Part shown: piece by piece, positions 41,054-52,330 of the stretch
How positions within the stretch are numbered: the stretch's first letter is position 1
How the letters are laid out: the number at the start of each line of letters is the position of its first letter
NCBI RefSeq assembly: GCF_036324505.1
Contig: NC_086354.1
Coordinates: 1,878,725 to 1,942,724, forward strand
Reading direction: 5' to 3'
Length of the DNA: 64,000 nucleotides
Source: Eleginops maclovinus
Lineage: Eukaryota; Chordata; Actinopteri; Perciformes; Eleginopidae
Notes under the pieces: model-generated
What the model was told of the DNA's origin: nothing
The model's database searches: none
Seen by the model: only the letters and a program-made list of their open reading frames with translations
Made by a program: the position numbers and the translations under genes

Positions 41054-44000
41054 CAGGGGTGAAAGTGAGCCGGTGCGAGGCGGTGCTGCGTTCCTGTAAA
41101 AGATTTCGCGGCGGTGCGGCGCACCGGTAAGATTTGATAAGGGTTTATTATGTTGAATACATTTTTTTTTTTTTTTAAATCCAAAAAATGCAGTAACGCA
41201 CGCCTTTTAAGAAAAAAACATATCTAGGCTACCCACAATATGTCATTTTTGACCAGCTCCGATGAAGATAACAGCTTGGCTTGCTTAAAATAGTCATTAG
41301 TCAAAGGATCTCCTGCGTGCGCAGCTTCCAATTGCATCGACTGACGCTTTCAAATCCACCCCTATTCAGACCCCAACAAAAAATATTTGGAAATAATGGT
41401 ACTAAATTGTACTAATGGGAAAGCCATCCAGTAGCCTATGGTAATCAGTTTTCAAAACGTCTGCAAATATCCCATATATTTTGGTCTTTCTGTTGGTGCC
41501 TTTCTGGAGCTTGCGTTCCGTTTGATTCCATCTCCTGCCCGCGCTTGCTCCGCAGTTAGTTCTAGTGAATGAAGTCGTCTCGACTCTCGTCTTTAAAACT
41601 GTGTCAGCGAAATGTTAAATCGGCTTTTCAAAAACTTCATGTTTTTGTGATTGGGTGGCATACTGAGACATGTCTTCTACTCGGACAAATAATAAATTAC
41701 TCTTCTTCAAATAGGCTGTTCACGCTGTTTGTAACGGGGGCACAGCTGAGCAGAGCGTCCGATTTAGTGGGCTACAGGACCGTAAGCTTGTGATTTAAAT
41801 GTGAGCATGCTTTGTAAAGTAAGCAAGCGTTTTCCTGACACCCTAAAAAGTATTCATATGAGCCCTCTCACTCCCTGTAATATTTACATTATCACGTGTT
41901 AAAATATTTACAGTGTAGGCCTATCAACTAGACAGCCAATATATGGGAATGTTTTCAGAAGCTGATTGAGGAAGTGCGTGCTGTGAAGAAAAGCATTGTG
42001 ATACGGAGAGATAAAAGAATGCAGAAAAGAATAACCGAGCTATTTAAAAGAAAGGACCGAGTTATTGAAAATGAAAATCAGGAAAAAGTCAGAAAAACAG
42101 ATGGCTCGGTGCATGCAGTCCCTTGCGCGAAGGAAGTGAATGAGAACGCAAGTGTGAATGAGAGTAACGTTGCAGGTGCAGGACCGTCAACAAGTGATGC
42201 TGGGCCTGCTGCAAGTAGGTCTACCGCTTACCCCCCTGTTTGGTCAAAGGAGCAATTTGAACAGTTCAGAACAAAAAACGAATGGTTGTATGCCCAAAAT
42301 GGCATGCTTGGCTGCATCTCATGCCGTGATGTTAAGGGCCTTGGTGTCAGCGCATCTCGAGGTGTTAATATCGTAAGCAATTGGGCAGAGGGGAATATTG
42401 CCCCATGTGGCCATTCAAGGACCGTGCAGCTGTCATCTCTCCGCAAAAAAATTCATGAGCACAGAGAATCTGCAGCCCACAATGAAGCTGTTAAGATTCT
42501 TAAAACTGCACAGAAAGAGATCCTTTTAAACATGAATGCCACCAGCCAGGAGTCTGCGTTTGAGGCCACTGCCAAAGTGTTCAGGACCGCTTATTTTGTT
42601 GCCAAACATGACAAGCCTTTTACAGATTTTGAGAAATTAATTGATCTTCAAGAAGCAAATTAACTCAATTTAGGTCGCATTCTGCACAGCAAGACAGTCT
42701 GTGTTGACATAATTGACCATGTATCAACTCAAATGAAACATCAAATTGTGAGGAGGATAATTGAAAATAAAAGTAAAATTACTGTGTTGGCTGATGAGTC
42801 AACCAGTGTGGGGCACAAATCGACACTGATTGTGTTTTTAAAGGCCAGCATTGACGGCGAGATGGAGCCCATTGCTTTTCCCTTAGATTTGATTGAGCTG
42901 GACAATTTATCTGCTGCCCACATCAAAGGCAAGATAATGCACTGTCTCCTCAACAATGGCTTCACAATGGAGCTCCTGCAGGAGATGCTTATTGGATTTT
43001 GCAGTGATGGGGCCAATGTGATGCTGGGAGTGAAGTCAGGCGTTGGGAAGCTGCTCCAAGATGACTTCCCAAATATAGTTCTATGGCACTGCCTGAATCA
43101 TAGGCTGGAGCTGGCGGTGGCTCAGGCATTGGAAGCCACTGGAGGGACAAAGGACTTCCAGGCGTTCCTTGATGCCCTGTACACATTATACAGCCAGTCC
43201 CCAAAAAGCATGCGGGAGCTGAGTGAGTGCGCCCACAATCTCCATATCACATTGAGAAGAATCGGAAGAGTCTTCAATGTCCGATGGGTGGCCTCCTCAT
43301 GGCGAGCTGTTAATGCAGTCTGGTATTCCTATGGAGCACTGGCACAGCACTTCCGTGAAGCATCAGAAGACCGCACAAAAGATGGCAGAGAGAGGGCCAA
43401 GGCTTGCTCTCTAAGTTGTGCTCCATCAACTTTGTGAAAAATCTTGCTCTGATGGCTGATGTCCTGATGGAACTGAAGAATCTCTCTGAGATACTTCAGA
43501 ACAGGGGGATCACTCTGCCAAAAGCTCATGACATCATGCTAACATACACCAAGAGGATAGGAAGCCTTATCACATACCCAGGACAGCATGCAGTTGAGGC
43601 AAGTCAGGCCGAGAAAGACATGAAATTCAAGGAAGAAGATTTAAAAGTCGGCAGGTCCCCCATCATTGATGCATCAAAGTTCATCCAAGCAGTGGCAGAC
43701 AGTTTGAATGAGAGGCTCTTCACAACCACAGCCATCAGAGCACAGGCCAGTGTTGCAGCTCAAAGAAAAGAAAGTTACACCACACTGATGAACCAAATGG
43801 CAGCCCTTGACCCAAAGAAATGGGATCATGCCAATCCCAGACATGGAGAGGATGAGGTGAGGGCTTTGTGTCATACTCTACATGTAAATGAGAAAACAAC
43901 ACACCTTGGATTTGTTGAATATAAGGCAAGTGGGGGGAGAAGCATTCCAAGCAACATGAAAAAGTTGTGCGTAGCAGTAGACACCCTCTCAGCAAGTAAT

Positions 44001-44525
44001 GCAGACTGAGAGAGGGGGTTCAGCGCGATGAACAATATCATTACTGAGTACAGGAGCAAACTGACGACCAAAAATGCTGCAAACCTTCTCTTCATCAGTA
44101 CAGTTGGCCCCCCAACCAACCAGTGGAATCCTTTGCCATATGTGAAGACCTGGCTTGCCAAAGGGAGAAGAGCAGCACATTCCACATCTGGCATGGCTCG
44201 CCAGCACCCTGAAGAGGACAACTACTTCAGCCCTGTTTGGAATTTGTTTTAAATATTTTGTTTGGATGGAGGGAATCCACCATCTTGCATGTTATGTGGC
44301 ATGGCTCACCAGCAACCTGAAGATGACAACTAGGCCTACTTGGATTTTTTATATATATTTTTTTGTTTCTACCATTTTGTATTTTTCAGTCAAGTTACTA
44401 ATCTGGAATGTGTTTTTAATATGTTTGGATGGAGGGAATGGTAAGACGGAGTTAAAAAATAATACAGTGAGTGACACACCGGACATTGTAGCACCTGTAA
44501 GAAATGAAAACTACTTTCACCCCTG
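41054..44525 (+). mobile_element. hAT element (KIAA1586-like), 3472 bp, with target duplication
   Basis: The termini CAGGGGTGAAAGT and ACTTTCACCCCTG are perfect inverted repeats of 13 bp, flanked by the 8-bp duplication GGTGGGTG (41046-41053 and 44526-44533). It interrupts the gag gene of Pao-A copy 2. Positions 41054-41970 are non-coding 5' sequence with a poly-T run; 44253-44525 is 3' sequence. Confidence 0.92.
41974..44252 (+). pseudogene. hAT transposase, KIAA1586-like, with stops and frameshift
   Basis: The N-terminal basic region (residues 1-30) and Ser/Ala linker are followed by a TTF-type zinc finger (GCISCRDVKG, HEHRESAAHNEAV). The catalytic core has the first aspartate in TVLADESTSVGH (42786) and the second in GFCSDGANVMLG (42997), with LWHCLNHRLELAV. 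The dimerisation tail (RGFSAMNNIITEYRSKL) lies at about 44020. The frame is broken by a TAA at 42661-42663, a frameshift near 43420 and a TGA at 44007-44009. The protein resembles vertebrate KIAA1586-type proteins, which I recall as hAT-derived. It is inactive, but few lesions separate it from an open frame. Confidence 0.8.
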
Positions 44526-44533
44526 GGTGGGTG

Positions 44534-44933
44534 ACCCTGGTGTCAGTAAATGAACAGTTGGGAAAAGGCGTTCTGGCGTGTCTGGCTTAGGGCGTTCAGT
44601 TGGTTGCCATTGCTGTTGCTGCGAGACATACTGCTGTGTTCTTTTCTCAACTTCTCGAATGACTGAATTGCGGTCGCCGTCTACGGATGCTGCTTCGAGC
44701 GCAGTGACTTCCGCCATGGCTGCTACCAGCTCCTTATCATGTCTCAAGTTATTCAATTTAGCGTCCAGTTGTGCTTTCTCTATCAAAAGGTCTGACTTCA
44801 TTTTAGCATATTGAGCTCGTGCACGGGCTGCCTCCATTTTAGCCCTGGCTTCAGCTACTCTGCCGATTGAACTACTGCTGGATGAGGAGACAACTGACTT
44901 TGCTATTTCATCTCTGATTTGCTTGTTCTCCAT
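44534..44933 (-). pseudogene. Pao-A copy 2 gag, N-terminal fragment
   Basis: It starts with MENKQIRDEIAKSVVSSSSS and the Ala/Glu-rich helix, identical in kind to the start at 8111, and is cut by the hAT after LLTPGSPT. The leader 44934-45025 follows copy 1 up to CTGCTAGC, where another hAT terminus begins. Confidence 0.9.
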
Positions 44934-45025
44934 CGTTCTGAACTGCTGTTTGCCGAGCGTTAGCAGTGGTGAAGACGATGAGAAGAGCCGAGACTGAAGA
45001 TCACTCTCTGTGTAATTCTGCTAGC

Positions 45026-45531
45026 CAGGGGCGTAACCACCATAGACATTGAGGGGGACACGTCCCCCCCAATGTTGGGAAAGTACCAATCTGTCCCCTC
45101 CAATATTTTGTCTAGTATGTGACATAAAAGTCCTCCTTTTTTCCTAGATCAGTCCCTTGCTGTTCCAGATTTACTTTCAATGTGGGAAACACAAGAGAAC
45201 GAATCAACCAAACAATCAAGGAAAAAAAAAACATTGCGACCCCCTTCCCCGTTGTGAACTTGGCTTAGCCCAGAATGTCAAGTTGCGGTCGCGGATTCTT
45301 AGCTTCGGAGAGCTAGACTTCGGTGACATAATGGATGACCGCCCCCCTCCCAAGAAACGAGACATTCGTTCATTCTTTACAGTCAGGAATGTAAGTGCAG
45401 GGTCCCTCTTTAAAAACTAAGCAAAATGGATGAATGAATGGAAACCCTTCATAAAAGCATTAAGGCTTATTCTGCTCTTTAGGCACTAGACAGGTTTTAG
45501 CAACGTGGCAGGGCGCATCGTTAGAGCAGCT
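45026..45531 (+). mobile_element. 5' end of a ZMYM1-like hAT
   Basis: It begins CAGGGGCGTAACCACC followed by GGGGGACACGTCCCCCC, a hAT terminus type I associate with ZMYM1-like fish elements. It truncates the Pao-A leader. A short first exon (45331-45390) encodes MDDRPPPKKRDIRSFFTVRN and ends at donor GTAAGT; DIRSFF-type starts are usual for these transposases. The rest runs into the gap, and the right terminus is not found. Confidence 0.65.
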
Positions 45532-46031
45532 NNNNNNNNNNNNNNNNNNNNNNNNNNNNNNNNNNNNNNNNNNNNNNNNNNNNNNNNNNNNNNNNNNNNN
45601 NNNNNNNNNNNNNNNNNNNNNNNNNNNNNNNNNNNNNNNNNNNNNNNNNNNNNNNNNNNNNNNNNNNNNNNNNNNNNNNNNNNNNNNNNNNNNNNNNNNN
45701 NNNNNNNNNNNNNNNNNNNNNNNNNNNNNNNNNNNNNNNNNNNNNNNNNNNNNNNNNNNNNNNNNNNNNNNNNNNNNNNNNNNNNNNNNNNNNNNNNNNN
45801 NNNNNNNNNNNNNNNNNNNNNNNNNNNNNNNNNNNNNNNNNNNNNNNNNNNNNNNNNNNNNNNNNNNNNNNNNNNNNNNNNNNNNNNNNNNNNNNNNNNN
45901 NNNNNNNNNNNNNNNNNNNNNNNNNNNNNNNNNNNNNNNNNNNNNNNNNNNNNNNNNNNNNNNNNNNNNNNNNNNNNNNNNNNNNNNNNNNNNNNNNNNN
46001 NNNNNNNNNNNNNNNNNNNNNNNNNNNNNNN
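45532..46031. other. Assembly gap (500 N)
   Basis: Exactly 500 N. The sequence on its two sides belongs to different hAT families, so the gap may hide more than 500 bases. Confidence 0.99.
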
Positions 46032-46907
46032 GACTCAACCTGTGCGTAACAGAAGAGTTTTTTGGATTCGCTCAATGCATGGCAAAATACAGGAAAAGAT
46101 CTCTTTAAAATTTTAAAAAAGGGGGGCTGCCGGGGGGATAAACTTGTTGGACTGACAACAGATGGAGCGCCGCGATGTGCGGTAAAAAAAAGTGGATTGG
46201 TGGGGGGATCCGAAAAAGATGCGGGATAAAACGTCACAAGTGATGACAGCTTATCACTGCAAAACCCCAGGAATCGGGTGGCAAACCCTTGAAAATGGAA
46301 ATGTAAGAGCAATAACACGAGGGTTAACTTGACAAGCCGAGGTTTATTCACCCCAGTTAAATTTTTTTGGGCGGATTTTAAATCGGACTATGGTGACTTG
46401 CCCTATAAAAGGGGGCGATGGCAAACCCCGGGGAAAGGGCGGGAAAGATTTTTTAGTTGCGTAGGAGATCTGTGAGTTCAGGGAAAAGAAAGGGAAAGAC
46501 ACATCAGAGCCCGAAAAAAAATTTCTGTGTGAAGTAGCGTTCGTGGGATCACGGCCACCTGAATGCGCAAAAACCTGCAGCTTCAGGGGGGGGGGCCGTG
46601 TCATCACTGACATGTACGCTAAGTGGGGTTTTTTAAAACCAAGCTGCCCTGGGGGAGACGCAGATTCTTCGGGAAAATTGGCCTTTTTTCCCCCAGCAAA
46701 CAATGAAAGAGCAGGTCGCTGCCGCTGTATCCCAACCAAACATTTCGAAAAGTTTTGGCATCTTGGTGCAGGCTTACACGGCGATTTCCCGTTTTTGAAC
46801 CCCCAAAAAAGCAGGTTTAAATGCTCAGAAACCCCCTTTGCGCTGCCGGAAAGCGCCCATAAAACCTCAAATGGGCTGATCGAGCTCCAATGTAGTGACA
46901 CACTGAA
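46032..46907 (+). pseudogene. GTF2IRD2-like hAT transposase, middle part, low-quality sequence
   Basis: The frame drifts constantly, but blocks of a GTF2IRD2/Charlie-type hAT transposase are readable: KLVGLTTDGAP (second catalytic aspartate), YGDLPY, LCEVAF, RVITDMYA, FEKFWHLGAGLHGDF, QKSRFKCSETPFA and LIELQCSDTLKA. Homopolymer runs are inflated throughout (for example AAAAAAGGGGGG, GGTTTTTTAAAACC), which looks like poor consensus next to the gap rather than biological decay. The coding resumes at 51498 after a LINE insertion. Confidence 0.65.
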
Positions 46908-49480
46908 GGCAAATGTCCAATCCCTGGATAATAAGCTGGACGAACTCCGTAGCAGGGTGGCATTTCAACGGGAAATTAAGACCTGTAATGTTTTGGTTTT
47001 CACGGAGACTTGGCTCGACCCCACGATACCGGACGCCGCCATTGCTCCACACGGATTCTCCATTCATCGCCAGGACCGGACAATAAACTCAGGGGAGAGC
47101 AAGGGAGGAGGTGTGTGCTTCATGATTAACAACAACTGGTGCTCAGATGTGGAGATCATTTCTTCGGACTGTTCTCCCAGCCTAGAGCACATCATGATCG
47201 GATGCCGGCCTTTTATCTGCCGAGGGAGTTCACATCGGTTGTTCTAACTGCAGTGTATGTTCCGCCGCACGCTGACAACAACACAGCGCTGGAGGAGCTG
47301 TATGGGATTATCGACAGGACAGAGACTTCTCGGCCAGAGACCGCATTTATTGTGGCCGGGGATTTTAACAGAGCCAACATGAAGAAAGTCCTGCCGAAAT
47401 ACTATCAGCACGTCAGCTGCCCCACGCGCGGTGGAAATACACTGGACCATGTTTACACTCCTTTCCGGCATGGATATAAAGCCCCTCCCCCGCCCCCCCC
47501 TTCGGCAAGTCAGACCACATATCTCTTCTTCTGCTCCCCGTTTACCAGCAGAGACTGAAGAGGGACCGACCTGTGACAAGGACAGTGCAGCGTTGGTCCG
47601 AGCAGTCTGACTCTGCTCTCTGCCACTGCTTTGGCATCACGGAGTGGTGTGTGTTTGAGGAGGACGATATAAACACACACTGACGCGGTCATTTGCTACA
47701 TCGGCAAATGCATCAATGGCGTCGTGCCGCGGATTACTGTACGGACATTCCCAAATGAGAAGCCCTGGATAAACGGCGAGGTCCGAGCTAAACTTAAAGC
47801 ACGGGCCATCGCGCACAGCGGCGGTGATTTGGATGAGTACAGGAATTCCAGGTATGCACTCCGGAGAGCTATTAGCAGTGCGAAAAGACAATACAGGGAC
47901 AAGGTGGAGTCGAACTACAAGGGCTCCAACGCCAGAAATATGTGGTCTGGACTAAAAACAATAACAGACTACAAAAGGACAACGAGTGGTGCTGAGGAAG
48001 TGTCTGCATCTCTCCCAGATGAACTGAACACATTTTATGCACGCTTTGAGAAGCCCCCGGCTGTGGAGGCACAGAAGGCCCAGGATCCCTGCTCACTGGT
48101 TTTAACCAGTGCAGATGTGTGTAGATCTCTGAAAAGGATCAACACACACAGGGCTCCAGGACCTGATGTCATCCCTGGCCGTGCTCTCAAGGTGTGTGCA
48201 GTTCAGCTGGCAGATGTGTTCACAGACATTTTCAATAGGTCACTGCTCCAGTCTGTAGTCCCCACATGCTTTAAAGAGTCCATCATTGTCCCTGTCCCCA
48301 AAAAGACAAAACCATATGCCTCAATGACTACCGCCCAGTTGCACTCACCTCCATCATCATGAAGTGCTTTGTGCGGTTAGTCAAAACTTTTATCACCTCC
48401 TCCCTCCCTGACTCACTGGACCCCCTGCAGTTTGCCTACAGAGCAAACAGGTCCACGGATGATGCCATCTCCCTCACCCTCCACACTGCCCTCTCCCACA
48501 TGGACCAGAGGAACACTTATGTGAGAATGCTGTTCATTGACTACAGTTCAGCATTCAACACCATTGTGCCCTCCAAGCTCATCATTAAGCTCAGGGACCT
48601 TGGGCTCAACAGCGCCCTCTGTGACTGGATCATGAGCTTCCTAACGGGCAGATCCCAGGCAGTGCGGATGGGGAACATCACATCCTCCACCTTGACCCTC
48701 AACACCGGAGCCCCTCAGGGTTGTGTGCTCAGCCCTCTCCTCTACTCCCTGTTCACGCACGACTGCGTGGCCACACACAGCTCCAACACCATCATCAAGT
48801 TTGCTGACGACACGACCGTCATCGGCCTGATCACAGACGGCGACGAGACGGCGTACAGAGAGGAGGTCAGAGCCCTGACATCTTGGTGCCAGGACAACAA
48901 CCTCCATCTCAACGTCAGCCAAACAAAGGAGCTGATTGTGGACTACAGGAAGAGGCAGAGAGAGGCACACACACCCATCACCATCGACGGGACTCCTGTG
49001 GAGAGAGTCAGCAGCTTCAGGTTCCTCGGGGTAAACATCAGTGAGGACCTGACATGGACACATCACACCAGGGTCATATCCAAGACGGCTCGACAGCGGC
49101 TCTTCTTCCTCCGCAGGCTGCGGAAGTTCAACATGGACTCCAGGATACTCTGCAACTTCTACAGGTGCACCATCGAGAGCATCCTGACTGGCTGCATCAC
49201 CGCCTGGTATGGCAGTTGCACCGCCCTCAACCGTAAGACTCTACAGAGGGTGGTGAAAACTGCTCAGCACATCACCAGGACGGAGCTGCCATCCATGGAG
49301 GACCTCTACACCCAGCGGTTGTAGGAAGAAGGCCGGTAGGATATTAAAGGACCCCCATCACCCCAGCAACAATCTGTTCTGTCTGCTGCCGTCTGGCAGA
49401 CGGTACCGCAGCATCCGGACCAAGACCACCAGACTCAGAGACAGTTTTATACCACAGGCTATAAGACTGCTGAACTCCTG
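46908..49480 (+). pseudogene. LINE ORF2: endonuclease and reverse transcriptase, frameshifted
   Basis: The AP endonuclease part (VFTETWLDPTIPDAAIAP, FIVAGDFNRANMKK, NTLDHVY) is followed by a linker (ERWRxAL-like region decayed) and the reverse transcriptase: [61 protein letters not shown] and [14 protein letters not shown]. The C-terminal region ([31 protein letters not shown]) ends IRLLNS at 49478-49480. Frame breaks near 47205, 47500, 48320 and 49320, and a stop near 47681, make it inactive. The RT core from 48359 to 49324 is one open stretch of 321 codons. Confidence 0.85.
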
Positions 49481-49528
49481 AGCTGTGTGAATGTCTACTC
49501 ACATCTGTTTATAGTACACACATACATA

Positions 49529-51133
49529 CAGTGGGGCAAAAAAGTATTTAGTCAGCCACCAATTGTGCAAGTTCTCCCATTTAAAAAGATGAGAGAGGCC
49601 TGTAATTTTTATCATAGGTATACCTCAACTATGAGAGACAGGATGAGAAAAGAAATCCAGAAAATCACATTGTAGGATTTTTAAAGAATTTATTTTCAAA
49701 TGATTGTGGAAAATAAGTATTTGGTCAATAACAAAAGTTCATCTCAATACTTTGTTATATACCCTTTGTTGGCAATGACAGAGGTCAAACGTTTTCTGTA
49801 AGTCTTCACAAGGTTTTCACACACTGTTGCTGGTATTTTGGCCCATTCCTCCATGCAGATCTCCTCTAAAGCAGTGATGTTTTGGGGCTGTCGCTGGGCA
49901 ACACGGACTTTCAACTCCCTCCAAAGATTTTCTATGGGGTTGAGATCTGGAGACTGGCTAGGCCACTCCAGGACCTTGAAATGCTTCTTACGAAGCCACT
50001 CCTTCGTTGCCCTGGCGGTGTGTTTGGGATCATTGTCATGCTGAAAGACCCAGCCACGCTTCATCTTCAGTGCCCTTGCTGATGGAAGGAGGTTTTCACT
50101 CAAAATCTCACGATACATGGCCCCATTCATTCTTTCCTTTACACGGATCAGTCGTCCTGGTCCCTTTGCAGAAGAACAGCCCCAAAGCATGATGTTTCCA
50201 CCCCCATGCTTCACAGTAGGTATGGTGTTCTTTGGATGCAACTCTGCATTCTTTCTCCTCCAAACACGACGAGTTGAGTTTTTACCAAAAAGTTCTATTT
50301 TGGTTTCATCTGACCATATGACATTCTCCCAATCCTCTTCTGGATCATCCAAATGCCCTCTAGCAAACTTCAGACGGGCCTGGACATGTACTGGCTTAAG
50401 CAGGGGGACACGTCTGGAACTGCAGGATTTAAGTCCCTGGCGGCGTAGTGTGTTACTGATGGTAGCCTCTGTTACTTTGGTCCCAGCTCTGTGCAGGTCC
50501 TTCACTAGGTCCCCCCGTGTGGTTCTGGGATTTTTGCTCACCGTTCTGGTGATCATTTTGACCCCACGGGGTGAGATCTTGCGTGGAGCCCCAGATCGAT
50601 GGAGATTAGCAGTGGTCTTGTATGTCTTCCATTTTCTAATAATTGCTCCCACAGTTGATTTCTTCTCACCAAGCTGCTTACCTATTGCAGATTCAGTTTT
50701 CCCAGCCTGGTGCAGGTCTACAATTTTGTCTCTGGTCTCCTTTGACAGCTCTTTGGTCTTGGCCATAGTGGAGTTTGGAGTATGACTGTTTGAGGTTGTG
50801 GACAGGTGTCTTTTATACTGATAACGAGTTCAAAAAGGTGCCATTAATACAGGTAACGAGTGGAGGACAGAGGAGCCTCTTAAAGAAGAAGTTACAGGTC
50901 TGTGAGAGCCAGAAATCTTGCTTGTTTGTAGGTGACCAAATACTTATTTTACCGAGGAATTTACCAATTAATTCTTTAAAAATCCTACAATGTGATTTCC
51001 TGGATTTTTTTTTCTCATTCTGTCTCTCATAGTTGAGGTATACCTATGATGAAAAATTACAGGCCTCTCTCATCTTTTTAAATGGGAGAACTTGCACAAT
51101 TGGTGGCTGACTAAATACTTTTTTGCCCCACTG
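49529..51133 (-). mobile_element. Complete Tc1-like transposon, copy 2, 1605 bp
   Basis: The inverted termini CAGTGGGGCAAAAAAGTATT and AATACTTTTTTGCCCCACTG are flanked by TA on each side (49527-49528 and 51134-51135). Each inverted repeat is about 200 bp and carries an outer and an inner binding-site-like repeat (the inner one contains AATAAGTATTTGGTC), the IR/DR arrangement of Sleeping Beauty. The transposase gene is on the minus strand. The element sits in the 3' UTR of a LINE. Confidence 0.95.
49744..50766 (-). CDS. Tc1-like transposase, 340 aa, intact frame
   Basis: Same family and length as the protein at 13022-14044, with Asp153, Asp244 and Glu279 retained. It differs at scattered sites ([39 protein letters not shown]). 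HRSGAPRK is closer to the GRPR-like hook between the two helix-turn-helix domains than SQSGAPRK of copy 1. A TATA-like GTATAAAAG lies about 50 bp before the ATG on the minus strand (near 50815). With full termini on both sides, this is the best candidate for an active Tc1 copy in the window. Confidence 0.95.
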   Translation of the reverse strand: MAKTKELSKETRDKIVDLHQAGKTESAIGKQLGEKKSTVGAIIRKWKTYKTTANLHRSGAPRKISPRGVKMITRTVSKNPRTTRGDLVKDLHRAGTKVTEATISNTLRRQGLKSCSSRRVPLLKPVHVQARLKFARGHLDDPEEDWENVIWSDETKIELFGKNSTRRVWRRKNAELHPKNTIPTVKHGGGNIMLWGCSSAKGPGRLIRVKERMNGAMYREILSENLLPSARALKMKRGWVFQHDNDPKHTARATKEWLRKKHFKVLEWPSQSPDLNPIENLWRELKVRVAQRQPQNITALEEICMEEWAKIPATVCENLVKTYRKRLTSVIANKGYITKY

Positions 51134-51497
51134 TATATATATATATATTATACACATCTGCCATACATATCTGTTTATAGTACACATATATATATATTAT
51201 ACATATCTGCCATATATATCTGCTATACATAATATATGCATCTGTCCATACCTCCTCATTCAACAGTGTAAAGTGTTTAAATACTCTCAATGTATTCCAC
51301 ATATGTATATATTTCACATCCTCAAATCTTTATTGTTGATACTGTAAATATTCTTCTCTCTTTTGCACTATTTTATTTATCTTATTTGCACCATGTATGT
51401 TGAGTTGTTGGAGGAGCACGCGACATAAGATTTTCATTGCCAACATACACGTTGTATCTGCTGTGCATATGACCAATAAAACCTTGAAACCTTGAAA

Positions 51498-51778
51498 AAT
51501 ATGAGTCTGTGGGCGCTGCAGAGTTTCCACGTTTCATCCCCGACACAATGCCCCATCTACGCTCCCAGGCTGCTCAAACGCTCTCTATGTTTGGCCGCAC
51601 ATACTTGTGTGAACAGCTGTTCTCTTTGATGAAGATAAACAAAACTTCACACAGGACTCGTCTTACTGATGAACACCTTCACTCAATCCTGAGGATTTCC
51701 TCAGCTCAGAGCCTGACCCCAGACATTGATATCTTGATAACCAAGATAAGACACCAAGTATCTGGCTCAGACAAGTGA
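51498..51778 (+). pseudogene. GTF2IRD2-like hAT transposase, C-terminal end
   Basis: It encodes FPRFIPDTMPHLRSQAAQTL and TYLCEQLFSLMKINKTSHRT, the dimerisation region with the catalytic glutamate in CEQLFS, then the tail ending SGSDK and a TGA at 51776-51778. It is clean in sequence, unlike its other half near the gap. Confidence 0.8.
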
Positions 51779-52134
51779 GCATCACAGAGCAGCAAACGGT
51801 GCTTTGACACAGTTTCAGTGTTAATGCAGTTTAATATTTGCATTTTGTTCTCTTGCTACTACAGGACATTTGATTTTTCTTTGAAGTAAATTACTTCTGG
51901 CTGTTGTTTGTCTGTAGAAAATGTTCTTTTTTTATTTATTTGTAATTTTTCTTTCATTTATTTCATAATTAATGTTGTTTTATAGGCAATAATCTAGGCC
52001 TTGTTAGTTCCAGGTTCAATATGTGAAATAAGGTTGTTTCAATAAGTTTTCAATAAACATTGAACCCGTCCGGCCCTTGACTTGTAGCAATTTCTTAATT
52101 TCGGCCCACTGTGTATTTGAGTTTGACACCCCTG
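51498..52134 (+). mobile_element. GTF2IRD2-like hAT, 3' end after LINE insertion
   Basis: Coding resumes at AAATATGAGTCTGTGGGCGC and the element ends at 52134 with GTTTGACACCCCTG, the CAGGGGTGTCAAAC-type terminus of Charlie-like hATs. The left part is 46032-46907 and the 5' end is lost in the gap. Confidence 0.8.
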
Positions 52135-52136
52135 TC

Positions 52137-52330
52137 CTAGTGGATACAGGCTGGGATGTCATGCCAGTCTCCGGGCAGCAGCACCGGTCTGCACAGCGTG
52201 ATCAGCTGCTCGCGGGAGTAAACAATGCCATCAGGGCTTTGTGCTTGGCTTTCCGTTACAAAAAGTGCCGAAAGTAACAGAAACATGACCAGAGAATGTT
52301 CGAAAAGAACGTGGCCATGGCTGTCCAAAG
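52137..52330 (-). pseudogene. Possible LINE 5' coding start fragment
   Basis: A minus-strand frame of 63 codons begins MDSHGHVLFEHSLVMFLLLS and contains SREQLITLCRPVLLPGD, which recalls the start of fish LINE ORFs (YSREQLLAL-type motif). It is cut by the hAT terminus at 52134, so that hAT may have jumped into an older LINE. The rest of that LINE is not found. Confidence 0.35.

Larger units (their letters stand above)
29980..45025 (-). mobile_element. Pao-A copy 2, nested by two later insertions and end-truncated
   Basis: Read from right to left on the minus strand: leader and gag start (45025-44534), interrupted by a hAT (41054-44525); gag continuation (41045-40585), interrupted by Pao-B (33634-40579); rest of gag and protease (33628-32028); RT (32026 to about 31120); a deletion removing RNase H and most of integrase; integrase C-terminus (31114-30644); 3' LTR (30544-29980). 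The 5' LTR is missing: at 45026 a hAT terminus takes over. Removing the two insertions restores colinearity with copy 1 at 8111-5801. Confidence 0.9.
46908..51497 (+). mobile_element. CR1/L2/Rex1-type LINE, 5'-truncated, in a hAT, carrying a Tc1
   Basis: It starts mid-ORF in the endonuclease and ends with the 3' tail CCTTGAAACCTTGAAA at about 51497. It lies inside the GTF2IRD2-like hAT, whose coding is split at 46907/51498. The Tc1 element at 49529-51133 sits in its 3' UTR; removing it rejoins the tail, which has tandem GTACACATATATATATTATA-like units at 51134-51260. The same tail is present in the copy at 60160-61286. Confidence 0.8.
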
